Origin: an uncultured Flavobacteriaceae bacterium
GTDB lineage: Bacteria; Bacteroidota; Bacteroidia; Flavobacteriales; Flavobacteriaceae
Length of the DNA stretch: 64,000 nt
NCBI GenBank assembly: GCA_938092005.1
Contig: CALKOU010000005.1
Location: 1-64,000 of the forward strand
Reading direction: 5' to 3'
Shown: in pieces, positions 27,687 to 35,806 of the stretch
Numbering within the stretch: position 1 is the first letter of the stretch
Layout: every line of letters begins with the position of its first letter
Position numbers and translations under genes: made by a program
The notes under the pieces: model-generated
The model's database searches: none
What the model was told of the DNA's origin: nothing
What the model saw: only the letters and a program-made list of their open reading frames with translations

Positions 27687-28670
27687 CTAAAAGTCGTCGC
27701 CGAAAGAGTACTTTTCTTTTTCTTCAGATTCTTGGTTCATCACCCCCGCTTTTTGGTACTCAGAAACACGCTTTTCAAAGAAATTGGTTTTTCCTTGTAG
27801 CGAGATCATATCCATAAAGTCAAACGGATTGGAAACGTTGAATTCTTTTTCTAAACCAAGTTCAACAAGCAGGCGATCCGTAACAAACTCCAAGTATTGT
27901 GTCATCAACTTAGCATTCATTCCAATCAAACTCACCGGTAACGATTCGGTAATGAATTCACGTTCGATATTAAGGGCATCAATAATAATTTCACGGATAC
28001 GAGCTGGCGGCACTTTGTTAACCAAGTGCTTGTTATGCAGGTGAACAGCGAAGTCACAGTGCATCCCTTCATCACGGGAAATTAATTCATTTGAAAACGT
28101 TAGTCCAGGCATGAGGCCACGTTTTTTAAGCCAGAAAATAGAGCAAAACGCTCCTGAAAAGAAAATCCCCTCAACCGCAGCAAATGCAATAAGACGTTCT
28201 GCAAAAGAATCGGAATCAATCCAACGAAGTGCCCAATCTGCCTTTTTCTTAATGGCTGGAAATACCTCAATGGCTCGAAATAAATTGTCTTTCTCTACTT
28301 CGTCTTTAACGTAAGTGTCTATCAAAAGTGAATAGGTTTCAGAGTGAATATTCTCCATCATGATTTGAAAACCATAGAAAAATTTGGCCTCACTGTATTG
28401 TACTTCGTTAACAAAGTTTTCTGCCAAATTCTCATTCACAATCCCATCCGAAGCAGCAAAAAATGCCAAAATATGCTTTACAAAGTAGCGTTCGTCGTCG
28501 TTAAGTTTGGTTGCCCAATCTGTTAAGTCTTGATGCAAATCAATTTCTTCGGCTGTCCAAAAACACGCCTCTTGTTTTTTGTACCATTCCCAAATATCAT
28601 GGTGTTGTATAGGGAAGATAACAAAACGGTTCTTGTTTTCGGACAATATGGGTTCTATGGCGTTTGACAT
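27687..28670 (-). CDS. nrdB: Class Ia ribonucleotide reductase, small (beta) subunit
   Basis: Holds the di-iron centre and tyrosyl radical, 327 residues. The E-x2-H-x3-Y pattern is seen in [13 protein letters not shown] (E106, H109, Y113), so a radical tyrosine is present. [15 protein letters not shown] resembles the eukaryotic small subunit. The C-terminus ([10 protein letters not shown]) is the peptide that docks on NrdA. It lies upstream of nrdA, the reverse of the E. coli order. A 206-base upstream region with an imperfect direct repeat is the probable control region. Confidence 0.95.
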   Translation of the reverse strand: MSNAIEPILSENKNRFVIFPIQHHDIWEWYKKQEACFWTAEEIDLHQDLTDWATKLNDDERYFVKHILAFFAASDGIVNENLAENFVNEVQYSEAKFFYGFQIMMENIHSETYSLLIDTYVKDEVEKDNLFRAIEVFPAIKKKADWALRWIDSDSFAERLIAFAAVEGIFFSGAFCSIFWLKKRGLMPGLTFSNELISRDEGMHCDFAVHLHNKHLVNKVPPARIREIIIDALNIEREFITESLPVSLIGMNAKLMTQYLEFVTDRLLVELGLEKEFNVSNPFDFMDMISLQGKTNFFEKRVSEYQKAGVMNQESEEKEKYSFGDDF

Positions 28671-28876
28671 AATTTTTTTATTAAAGGGTTTTTGGGATGA
28701 AATAATTCCTTACAAATGTTCCAAAAATATCGGACAAATAAAAGCCATACTTTTCCACAATGGCACATAGTTTTTAACAAGTACTAAGGTTTTTCCTACA
28801 AAAGTTGCAAAAAAATCTTTTTATAACGTGCTTATTATTAGTGTCTTATGATGGTCTTTCTGGTTAGGCACAAAAA
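28671..28876 (-). promoter_or_regulatory. nrdB upstream region with imperfect direct repeat
   Basis: No gene is seen in this 206-base stretch. Two similar segments of about 22 bases (28706-28728 and 28793-28814) read, on the minus strand, as T-rich, then G(G/C)AAC, then (A/T)TTTGTA and GGAA. The downstream copy contains TATTTTTG (28722-28729), a -7-like box about 50 bases before the nrdB ATG. The repeats could be operator sites for dNTP- or replication-linked control. Confidence 0.5.
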
Positions 28877-29458
28877 TCACGATTGATTGTTAGCAGTAAA
28901 ATCTTGTGCGGCTTCATGCAAGGCATCGTACCACGCTTGTCCAAATTTACGCACCAAAGCTTGTTGCACAAATTGATAGAGAGGTTGTTTAAGTGCTGCT
29001 CCTAATTCACAGCCTGGTGAACAAATAGCCCATTCATGGTAATTTACTGCTACAAAAGCGCTGTACTGCTTCACGCGAATAGGATATAAATGGCAGGAAA
29101 TCGGTTTTTGTAACGCGGTTGCCTTATCACGATTGGCTTGTTCAATACCACATTGGGCTATGCCCTTTTCGTCATAAGCAATGTAGGCACAAGCTTTGCC
29201 GTCAATCAAAGGGGTTTCCCATTCCCCAAATGCATTTTGCGTCGCAACGCCTTGTGCTTCAATAGCGTCAATACCCTCTTTTGTCAGGTACGGTTTGAGC
29301 TCTGTCCAATGTGCTTGAAGGTCGTGAATTTCATTTTCCTCAACAGGCGCGCCTGCTTCTCCCTCTACACAACAAGCGCCTTTGCATGCTGTTAAATCGC
29401 ACGTAAACGCTTGCTCAAATAGCGCCTCAGAAACCAGTGTTTTGCCCAATTGAAACAT
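28877..29458 (-). CDS. DUF3109 family Cys-rich protein
   Basis: A 193-residue cytoplasmic protein of the DUF3109 family, widespread in Bacteroidota and of unknown function. Cysteines cluster in CDLTACKGACC, in GKACAYI, in AQCGIEQ, in ISCHLYPIRV and in CSPGCELG. This pattern suggests a bound metal, by analogy with the YkgJ-type zinc or iron-sulphur proteins. It is divergent from marC with a 45-base spacer. No function can be given from context. Confidence 0.82.
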   Translation of the reverse strand: MFQLGKTLVSEALFEQAFTCDLTACKGACCVEGEAGAPVEENEIHDLQAHWTELKPYLTKEGIDAIEAQGVATQNAFGEWETPLIDGKACAYIAYDEKGIAQCGIEQANRDKATALQKPISCHLYPIRVKQYSAFVAVNYHEWAICSPGCELGAALKQPLYQFVQQALVRKFGQAWYDALHEAAQDFTANNQS

Positions 29459-29491
29459 GTTGCTAAACTACAATTTTGAAACAAAAAAAAG

Positions 29492-29499
29492 TATCTTTG
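29492..29499 (+). promoter_or_regulatory. -7 box TATCTTTG before marC
   Basis: TATCTTTG ends four bases before the ATG at 29504, so the marC transcript is probably leaderless. The box lies in the short spacer shared with the divergent DUF3109 gene. Confidence 0.65.
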
Positions 29500-29503
29500 A
29501 GCC

Positions 29504-30076
29504 ATGTTTAGCCTAAAAGAAATCGTTACCTGCACTATGGTTTTGTTTGCCGTCATTGATATTGTTGGCAGTATTCCCGTGATTATAGGCCTACGTCAAA
29601 AGGTTGGACACATTCAATCCGAAAAGGCCTCTCTTGTGGCGGGGTTTATTATGATTGGGTTTCTGTTTTTGGGCGAGCGCATCTTAAGTCTTATTGGTAT
29701 TGACGTTAATTCGTTTGCCGTTGCAGGGGCATTTATCATTTTCTTTTTGGCGCTTGAAATGATCCTTGGTATCCAACTTTACAAAGACGAATCTTCAGAG
29801 ACGGCATCTATTGTGCCTATTGCATTTCCGATTATTGCTGGGGCCGGTAGCTTAACGTCTATACTCTCTTTACGAGCAGAATACGACTTAGCAAATCTCA
29901 TTGTCGCGATCGTTATTAATATTGCGATCGTATACATCGTATTAAAGTCTTCCAAGCGCATTGAGCGGGTACTAGGATCTTCTGGTATTAGTGTTATTCG
30001 TAAAGTCTTTGGTGTCGTGCTTATGGCCATTGCCGTAAAGCTGTTTGCTGGAAATGTTCAACAATTATTTATCTAA
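29504..30076 (+). CDS. MarC family integral membrane protein
   Basis: A 190-residue inner-membrane protein with six hydrophobic helices and the MarC/UPF0056 pattern (FAVIDIVGSIPVIIGL near the start, PIAFPIIAGAGSLTSILSL in the middle). The family was once tied to multiple antibiotic resistance, but that link was withdrawn and the function is unknown. A small membrane protein gene begins in its stop codon (TAATG). Confidence 0.9.
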   Translation: MFSLKEIVTCTMVLFAVIDIVGSIPVIIGLRQKVGHIQSEKASLVAGFIMIGFLFLGERILSLIGIDVNSFAVAGAFIIFFLALEMILGIQLYKDESSETASIVPIAFPIIAGAGSLTSILSLRAEYDLANLIVAIVINIAIVYIVLKSSKRIERVLGSSGISVIRKVFGVVLMAIAVKLFAGNVQQLFI

Positions 30077-30279
30077 TGAAAATACTTATTTATATCTTTT
30101 TTGGTTTAGCCGTTGGCTTACTTATTTTTAATTTGTTTCACGTTGACTATAATGCCCCTTTAGCGGGAGAAAGCTTTGCTGCTGTGGTGGGCGTTGGCGC
30201 GAGTCTTTGTGCCATTATCTTACTGGCTATTTTAAAAATAGCACTCAAAATCAAACAAAAAATGAAAGCATCACTTTAA
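30076..30279 (+). CDS. Small two-helix membrane protein downstream of marC
   Basis: A 67-residue protein whose ATG overlaps the marC stop by one base. It has two hydrophobic helices (KILIYIFFGLAVGLLIFNLF and AAVVGVGASLCAIILLAILK) and a basic tail with KIKQKMK. No family is recognised. Its TAA shares TTAA with the stop of the convergent dCMP deaminase gene. Confidence 0.7.
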   Translation: MKILIYIFFGLAVGLLIFNLFHVDYNAPLAGESFAAVVGVGASLCAIILLAILKIALKIKQKMKASL

Positions 30280-30701
30280 GACAGCGCAACAATTTCAACC
30301 CCTGCGCGTTCCAAAAATTTAAGTCCCGAAGCGTCTTTATAGGCCTTTGCATACACCACTCGTTTGATTCCTGCTTGGTGTATCAGTTTGCTGCATTCTT
30401 TACAAGGTGAAAGCGTAATATAAAGCGTAGCTCCTGCACAAGATTGTGTTGATGAAGCCACCTTCATAATAGCATTTGCCTCGGCATGTAACACATACCA
30501 CTTGGTATAGTGCTCCTCATCTTCACATTCATTTTCAAAGCCCGTTGGTGTGCCGTTATAACCATCCGAAATAATCATACGGTCTTTGACAATCAATGCT
30601 CCGACTTGCTTGCGCTGACAATGAGATAGTTTTGCCCATTCCAAAGCCATTTGCATATAGGCCGTATCATAGCGCAATTGTTTTTTTTCAACCTGAGTCA
30701 T
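30276..30701 (-). CDS. dCMP deaminase (ComEB/Dcd family)
   Basis: Zinc deaminase of 141 residues that likely turns dCMP into dUMP for dTMP synthesis. The motif HAEANAIMKVA and the downstream PCKECSKLI form the zinc site. SDGYNGTPTGFENECED is the insertion typical of dCMP deaminases, which separates it from TadA and from cytidine deaminase. It overlaps the upstream HupE/UreJ-like gene by ATGA. A role linked to nrdAB and dgt is likely but they are not in one operon. Confidence 0.88.
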   Translation of the reverse strand: MTQVEKKQLRYDTAYMQMALEWAKLSHCQRKQVGALIVKDRMIISDGYNGTPTGFENECEDEEHYTKWYVLHAEANAIMKVASSTQSCAGATLYITLSPCKECSKLIHQAGIKRVVYAKAYKDASGLKFLERAGVEIVALS

Positions 30702-31279
30702 ATGGCGTTGCTCGAAGCAATTAGAATAGGCACTAAAATACCGATAATTATACTACTACCAACAAGTAATCGATCTCGCTTTGAAACGTTAAATATATTA
30801 CTCAATAGGCTATTGACAACGATTACAAGAACCACAATCAACAACTGGGCAAACTCAATTCCAAGCGTAAAATACAGTAAGGGCAAACCGATTGATTCTT
30901 GGGGAAAAAGCATGGAAAAATAACCCGAAAAACCCAACCCGTGTATGATGCCAAAAAAAGCGGTCAACACAAAAAAGGGGGCCGACGGTTTTCGTTCTAT
31001 GCTTTTGTTCCAGTACAAAACATGAAGCGCCGTTAATAATATGGTAAGCGGAATTAGGAATTCAACCCAATTTGATGAAACACGCACAATCCCAGCCGAA
31101 GCCGCCCAAAGCGAGAGCGTGTGTCCAAGGGTAAATAAGGTTACAAGCAACAAAAGTAAGCGCAATTGTTTGTAGACAAACGGCAAGGATAAGGCCACTA
31201 AAAACAACATATGGTCATAGCCGTTAATGTCTAGAATATGCTCAAATCCCAAGCGTATAAATAAAAGAAAATCGTTCAT
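30698..31279 (-). CDS. HupE/UreJ-like membrane protein
   Basis: A 193-residue protein with about six helices and conserved histidines (GFEHILDINGYDHMLFL, LTALHVLYW, FGIIHGLGFSGY), as in the HupE/UreJ_2 family. Some relatives move nickel or cobalt, but no urease or hydrogenase genes are present, so the metal is open. It lies six bases after the TerB-DnaJ gene and overlaps the dCMP deaminase, so the three may form one transcript. Confidence 0.82.
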   Translation of the reverse strand: MNDFLLFIRLGFEHILDINGYDHMLFLVALSLPFVYKQLRLLLLLVTLFTLGHTLSLWAASAGIVRVSSNWVEFLIPLTILLTALHVLYWNKSIERKPSAPFFVLTAFFGIIHGLGFSGYFSMLFPQESIGLPLLYFTLGIEFAQLLIVVLVIVVNSLLSNIFNVSKRDRLLVGSSIIIGILVPILIASSNAI

Positions 31280-31285
31280 TGTAGT

Positions 31286-32002
31286 CTAAAATCCACGTTC
31301 GTTTTTTATGTCTTCATACGCCTTTTGAATGCGCTGAAACTTTTCCTTAGCTGCCTCCTCGGCGGCTTGCCCCAAGTTACGAACTTTATCCGGATGATGC
31401 TTCTTCACTAAATTCCGATATGCTTTTTTAACCTCATCGTCAGTGGCTGATTTAGATACTTCTAAAATGGTGTAAGCACTGTCGGTTTGTGCAACAAACA
31501 TGGCTTTGATGCTATTAAAATCCAGTGTATTAATACGCATGTACCCTGCAATCTCAAAAAGCTTGTCTAGCTCTGGTGGCGAAACACGCCCATCGGCTTT
31601 TGCAATACGAAACAAAAAATCAAGCATTTGTAACCGAGCACCGTATTGCGTTCGACTGACTAAAAACTGTCCGATTTCTATAGCAGAAATTCCATTACGC
31701 TTAAAATCGGAATTGTAGACCCTAAAGATTTGATTGGCACGCTCTTTCCCAAAAAACTGCACAAATTGTGCGCGAACATAATCCAGTTCAGATTGAGTGG
31801 TTTTTCCATCGGCTTTGATAACCATACTCGCCAATGCTAGTAAACGCAACTCAAAATCTTGAGCCGAAGCACGGGTAGTTTGAAAAGAGGTTCGGATTTT
31901 CCCCTTGTTACTTGCCTCAAAAATGCTTCCCAAAAAAAAGCCAATAATGGCTCCGGGAAAACGAAAAATCATATAACCAATAAATGCAAATAGCCAACGC
32001 AT
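31286..32002 (-). CDS. DjlA-like membrane-anchored TerB-DnaJ co-chaperone
   Basis: 238 residues from the ATG at 32002. A hydrophobic N-terminus ([20 protein letters not shown]) anchors the protein. A TerB-like helical domain follows ([19 protein letters not shown] and [18 protein letters not shown] carry its acidic metal-binding motifs). A C-terminal J domain has [13 protein letters not shown] with the HPD tripeptide that activates DnaK. This is the DjlA layout. The start is set behind a TATTTTTG box; a TTG five codons earlier falls within the promoter zone. Confidence 0.88.
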   Translation of the reverse strand: MRWLFAFIGYMIFRFPGAIIGFFLGSIFEASNKGKIRTSFQTTRASAQDFELRLLALASMVIKADGKTTQSELDYVRAQFVQFFGKERANQIFRVYNSDFKRNGISAIEIGQFLVSRTQYGARLQMLDFLFRIAKADGRVSPPELDKLFEIAGYMRINTLDFNSIKAMFVAQTDSAYTILEVSKSATDDEVKKAYRNLVKKHHPDKVRNLGQAAEEAAKEKFQRIQKAYEDIKNERGF

Positions 32003-32006
32003 GACG

Positions 32007-32014
32007 CAAAAATA
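32007..32014 (-). promoter_or_regulatory. -7 box TATTTTTG before the TerB-DnaJ gene
   Basis: TATTTTTG on the minus strand ends four bases before the ATG at 32002. The next gene on the plus strand has its own box 46 bases away. Confidence 0.65.
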
Positions 32015-32060
32015 CAAATGAAAATAAGGTAAGCGCTATTTTTGTTCTGTTATATTACAC

Positions 32061-32068
32061 TACTTTTG
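32061..32068 (+). promoter_or_regulatory. -7 box TACTTTTG before the methyltransferase gene
   Basis: TACTTTTG ends four bases before the ATG at 32073; a TTTG occurs 16 bases upstream (32041-32044). The transcript is probably leaderless. Confidence 0.65.
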
Positions 32069-32072
32069 CGAC

Positions 32073-32591
32073 ATGCAAACACCCGAAGCGCGCCGTTTTG
32101 AAAAAACACGATCTTTTGTGCAACAACATCTTGATGATGGTGCTAAAATATTGGACTTGGGCACACCAAACCCGCTTGCTACATTTTTGGGGAATTCAGG
32201 TTATCAAGTACAAAACACTAAAGGAGAAAACCTAGACACTGACTACCAACCCTACGTAGACACTGGGGCAGATTGTGTTACTGCTTTTGAAATATTTGAG
32301 CATATGTTGGCGCCTTTTAATATCCTTAGCCAGCTCAAAACATCTAAATTGATTGCTTCTGTGCCGCTAAAGCTCTGGTTTGCCTCGGCGTACTGGAATA
32401 CCAAAGACGACTGGGATAAGCACTACCACGAATTTGAACAAAAGCAATTTGATTTTTTGCTCGAAAAAAGTGGTTGGAAAATCAAAGACCGTGTTCTTTG
32501 GGCATCTCCAGATCACAAAAAAATAGGGGTGCGCCCACTGTTGCGTTATTTTACACCACGCTATTATATGGTGTATTGTGAACGTGCCTAA
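32073..32591 (+). CDS. Small class I SAM-dependent methyltransferase
   Basis: 172 residues. The SAM-binding glycine-rich strand is KILDLGTPNPLATFL, with an acidic residue after strand 2 (NTKGENLDTDY). FEIFEHMLAPFNIL fits motif post-I of the Methyltransf_11 group, as in UbiE-like enzymes. The protein is short for the family and the substrate cannot be named. It has its own promoter box, and the bacilliredoxin gene behind it has another. Confidence 0.72.
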   Translation: MQTPEARRFEKTRSFVQQHLDDGAKILDLGTPNPLATFLGNSGYQVQNTKGENLDTDYQPYVDTGADCVTAFEIFEHMLAPFNILSQLKTSKLIASVPLKLWFASAYWNTKDDWDKHYHEFEQKQFDFLLEKSGWKIKDRVLWASPDHKKIGVRPLLRYFTPRYYMVYCERA

Positions 32592-32608
32592 AAATCCAAT
32601 TCCTTACG

Positions 32609-32616
32609 TATCTTTG
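32609..32616 (+). promoter_or_regulatory. -7 box TATCTTTG before the bacilliredoxin gene
   Basis: TATCTTTG lies 18 bases before the ATG at 32635, in the 43-base gap after the methyltransferase stop. Confidence 0.6.
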
Positions 32617-32634
32617 TCTTCTAAATAAATCGCT

Positions 32635-33045
32635 ATGTATCCTGCAGAAATTGTCCAACCTATGCGTGATGAACTTACAACCGTAGGCTTCACACAATGT
32701 ACTACTCCTGAAAGTGTTTCGGCTGCACTCAGCCAAAAAGGAACGACCCTTGTGGTTGTCAACTCGGTTTGTGGTTGTGCGGCTGCCAATGCACGACCTG
32801 GTGCGCGCATGTCGCTTGATAACGATCAATCTCCACAACAACTCATTACCGTTTTTGCTGGTGTTGACAAAGAAGCTACTGCTGAAGCGCGTAATCAAAT
32901 GGTGCCGTTTCCCCCTTCATCACCATGTATTGCCTTGTTTAAAGACGGAGAATTGGTACACATGCTAGAGCGTCACCACATAGAAGGGCGTCCGGCTGAA
33001 CTTATTGCTGAGAACCTAAAGGAAGCTTACAACACACACTGCTAA
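32635..33045 (+). CDS. BrxA/BrxB (YphP/YqiW) family bacilliredoxin
   Basis: A 136-residue thioredoxin-fold protein. The family-specific CGC active site is at residues 46-48 (VVNSVCGCAAANARPG). In Bacillus, such proteins remove bacillithiol from oxidised thiols. Some Bacteroidota also carry the bacillithiol pathway, so a similar role is likely, though the bsh genes are not in this window. It begins behind its own TATCTTTG box and is followed eight bases later by an acyltransferase gene. Confidence 0.88.
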   Translation: MYPAEIVQPMRDELTTVGFTQCTTPESVSAALSQKGTTLVVVNSVCGCAAANARPGARMSLDNDQSPQQLITVFAGVDKEATAEARNQMVPFPPSSPCIALFKDGELVHMLERHHIEGRPAELIAENLKEAYNTHC

Positions 33046-33053
33046 TCGCACAC

Positions 33054-33785
33054 ATGGCTAAGCTCATTACATATCCGCTTAGCGTTATCTATTACCTCGT
33101 TTTTGGAGGTCTTCTTGTGTTGTTTGACGGGCTGCAACGATTAACATATTTGTTTGGCTATCAAGCACATAAAAAATGTGTAGATATCCTTAACTTTTTC
33201 CTTCTTCGGGGACTCAATCTTTTAGGTACGCGTATTGTGTTTAACATGCCGTTTAAGCTGGATAAAAATCAATCTTATATTGTCGTAGCCAATCACCAAA
33301 GTATCTATGACATTCCGCCGTTAATTTGGTACTTGAGAAAACTCCACCCAAAATTTGTGGGTAAAAAAGAGTTAGGCAAAGGCATCCCCAGCATCTCATT
33401 TAATCTAAAAAATAATGGGTCGCTACTTATTGACCGAAAAAACCCAAAGCAAGCGATAGCACAACTAAAGGCATTTGGAGAACGTCTTGCGGCGACTAAT
33501 GGAAGTGCTGTCATTTTTCCAGAAGGAACACGAAGTAAAACGCACAAACCTAGACCATTTAAGCAAGCGGGCGTGTTGCAACTAATGGAAACCATGCCAA
33601 ACGCAAAGTTACTTGGTGTTTCTATCAGTAATTCTTGGAAGCTGCTACGATATGGTGCTTTTCCAATGGGTGTTGGAGTTAAAATGATTGTTACGGTGCA
33701 TCCGCCTGTAACCATTCCAAAAGAAAACAAAGCCCTGGTGTTAAAAGAATTAGAGGAAACTATTGTCGCCAATATTGAAGCTTAA
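33054..33785 (+). CDS. 1-acyl-sn-glycerol-3-phosphate acyltransferase (PlsC-like)
   Basis: Membrane-bound acyltransferase of phospholipid synthesis, 243 residues. An N-terminal hydrophobic segment is followed by motif I NHQSIYDIPP (the NHxSxxD catalytic box) and motif III FPEGTRSKTHKPRPFK. KLLGVSISNSWKLL matches the last conserved block. It transfers an acyl chain to lysophosphatidic acid. The stop shares TTAA with the stop of the convergent kinase gene. Confidence 0.9.
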   Translation: MAKLITYPLSVIYYLVFGGLLVLFDGLQRLTYLFGYQAHKKCVDILNFFLLRGLNLLGTRIVFNMPFKLDKNQSYIVVANHQSIYDIPPLIWYLRKLHPKFVGKKELGKGIPSISFNLKNNGSLLIDRKNPKQAIAQLKAFGERLAATNGSAVIFPEGTRSKTHKPRPFKQAGVLQLMETMPNAKLLGVSISNSWKLLRYGAFPMGVGVKMIVTVHPPVTIPKENKALVLKELEETIVANIEA

Positions 33786-35221
33786 GTCACTCGAGGTAAC
33801 CGAACTTCAAAGCGTGTGCCTTCATTTGTTATTGATTCAAACTGGACTGTTCCATCATAGTTTTCAACAATGGATTTTACCATACTTAGCCCCAAGCCCA
33901 TTCCGCTGGTTTTGGTGGTAAACGTAGGTTCAAAAATCTGATCGCGTAAAGCGTCAGGAATCCCTTTACCATTATCGGCAATAACCAATGACACAAAACG
34001 ATCTTCGGCACTAATCCTAACCTCAATTTTAGGCTTGTCTACTGCTTCACATGCTTGCAGGGCGTTGTTGACAAGGTTATTGATAATGCGTACCAACTGC
34101 GTTGCGTCTACGTGAGCATATAGATCTGCTTCTGCATCAAAAGAGATGGGTGCATCTGTATATAATTCCAATGCACGACTTACAACCGCGCGAATGTTTA
34201 TGCGCTCTGGATGGCCTGTAGGCATGGTGGCAAACTGCGAAAAGGTTGAAGCAATAGTACTCATGGTGTCGATTTGTTGAATAAGCGACTGGCTAAACTC
34301 ATGTACTTTTTCGTTCCATTTGCTATCGCTTTTTGCTACTTGTTGTTCAAAGTGCTGAATGCTCAAGCGCATAGGCGTTAATGGATTTTTTATTTCATGT
34401 GCCACTTGCTTAGCCATTTCACGCCAAGCCACCTCACGTTGTGATTTGGCAAGTTTTACGGCACTCGCCTCAAGCTCGTCCACCATATGGTTATAGGCAT
34501 CTACCAAGGCGGAAATTTCCCTGCTTGCTTTGGTCAACTCAATCTTGGTATTGGTCTTTGATAGTTTGGTTTGGTTGAGTTTAACACTTATGGTATTCAA
34601 AGACCGTGTGATGTAAGAAGAAACAAAAAAAGCTAAAATAATAGCAATAACGAGCATGATAATATACACCTGAACCAAGCGCACCAAAAAATCCTTTAAC
34701 TCCATAGAGCTAAGGGAATCATCATCAAAATAAGGCACGTTCACAATGGTCAAGGGGTTGCCGTTGAGGTCATAGACATACGAATATGAAGAGCGTGTTC
34801 GAATCCCGTCGGTAGTACGCACATCTATAAGACGCTCACTTGAGTTGGATTCTAGCTGACTTAAAATAGGTTCCGATAGTTTTTGAGTTGGTGTAGCTTC
34901 CATCAACTGAGAAGAACACAACAAAGCTCCCGACAAACTATACAGCCTAAAGTTAATATTCAGCACATCAGCCGTTTCCTTCATATGTTTTTGAAAAGCT
35001 GTATGCACATTTTTGGGCGTAACCGTCACTCCTTCACTCTCTAAAAGGTAGTTAATCCGCTTTTTAAGTTGATTTTCTTTGCGTTCTAAACGCTGTTCGT
35101 GGTAGGTGTTAGATTGCTCGCTATACTGCACAATGGTAACTCCAGCAATGAGCAACGAAGCAATAAGCACCAAAAAAATAAGGGCTATAAATATACGTGC
35201 TCGAAGAGATGGCAACCGCAT
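33782..35221 (-). CDS. Orphan sensor histidine kinase (HAMP, NtrY-like)
   Basis: 479 residues. Two membrane helices (about 9-31 and 185-203) flank a periplasmic sensing domain of about 150 residues. A HAMP linker follows, then the H-box VAHEIKNPLTPMRLS with the phospho-accepting His275, the N-box INNLVNNALQACE, G1 ADNGKGIPDA and G2 GMGLGLSMVKSIV. The ATG is four bases after the hemJ stop, so it is the last gene of the araC-hemH-hemJ group. No response regulator is adjacent. The link to heme genes suggests envelope, redox or heme sensing, by inference. Confidence 0.9.
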   Translation of the reverse strand: MRLPSLRARIFIALIFLVLIASLLIAGVTIVQYSEQSNTYHEQRLERKENQLKKRINYLLESEGVTVTPKNVHTAFQKHMKETADVLNINFRLYSLSGALLCSSQLMEATPTQKLSEPILSQLESNSSERLIDVRTTDGIRTRSSYSYVYDLNGNPLTIVNVPYFDDDSLSSMELKDFLVRLVQVYIIMLVIAIILAFFVSSYITRSLNTISVKLNQTKLSKTNTKIELTKASREISALVDAYNHMVDELEASAVKLAKSQREVAWREMAKQVAHEIKNPLTPMRLSIQHFEQQVAKSDSKWNEKVHEFSQSLIQQIDTMSTIASTFSQFATMPTGHPERINIRAVVSRALELYTDAPISFDAEADLYAHVDATQLVRIINNLVNNALQACEAVDKPKIEVRISAEDRFVSLVIADNGKGIPDALRDQIFEPTFTTKTSGMGLGLSMVKSIVENYDGTVQFESITNEGTRFEVRLPRVT

Positions 35222-35225
35222 AATA

Positions 35226-35768
35226 TTACTGTTTTGAAGTGCGATACCGTTTATAGAGCCGAATGCCTAACATCAATAAAAACGCAAGGCCTACTAGCCC
35301 CAATACACCAAAAACCCAATGAATACTGTCTTTGAGAATGGCTAAGAATACCACAGCAAACAAAACTAGTGTTGCCCCTTCGTTCCAAACACGAAAAAAA
35401 GTGGTGCTATACCGAAACGTATGATCTAAGAATTCTTTGTAAAATCGATAGGTTTTGATGTGATACAACACAAGCAGCCCAATAAAAACGAACTTCACCA
35501 ACATCCACGATTTTGCTAACAAGAATGGGTTAATCCACAGCATCCAAACACCAAAAATAAGTCCTAAAATAGCCGAAGGCACAGTAATAATCTGCCACAA
35601 GCGGCGCATCATCAGCTGTAGTTGTGGTACTAAAATCGCAGCTTCCTGCTCGGGGCGTTGATTTGCTTCGACAAGATATACCATAAGCCGCGGTATGTAA
35701 AATAGCCCCGCGAAGTAGGTAATCACAAATATCAGGTGAAGTGCTTTTATGTACTGATAATAATCCAC
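35226..35768 (-). CDS. hemJ: HemJ protoporphyrinogen IX oxidase
   Basis: Membrane heme protein that oxidises protoporphyrinogen IX to protoporphyrin IX, 180 residues with four to five helices. KALHLIFVITYFAGLFYIPR near the start is the HemJ/CopD signature with the heme-ligand histidine. GVWMLWINPFLLAKSWMLVK contains the conserved tryptophan and lysine. It follows hemH by 38 bases and directly precedes the kinase. It fills the penultimate step of the pathway, since hemG and hemY are not seen here. Confidence 0.9.
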   Translation of the reverse strand: MDYYQYIKALHLIFVITYFAGLFYIPRLMVYLVEANQRPEQEAAILVPQLQLMMRRLWQIITVPSAILGLIFGVWMLWINPFLLAKSWMLVKFVFIGLLVLYHIKTYRFYKEFLDHTFRYSTTFFRVWNEGATLVLFAVVFLAILKDSIHWVFGVLGLVGLAFLLMLGIRLYKRYRTSKQ

Positions 35769-35806
35769 ATCTAAAGAATTGACCTAAAGGTACGCCTTTT
35801 TGAAAA

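Noticed and set aside
28751-28759. TTTTCCACA resembling a DnaA box upstream of nrdB
   Set aside because: One mismatch to TTATCCACA and only a single copy. Chance occurrence in A/T-rich DNA cannot be excluded.
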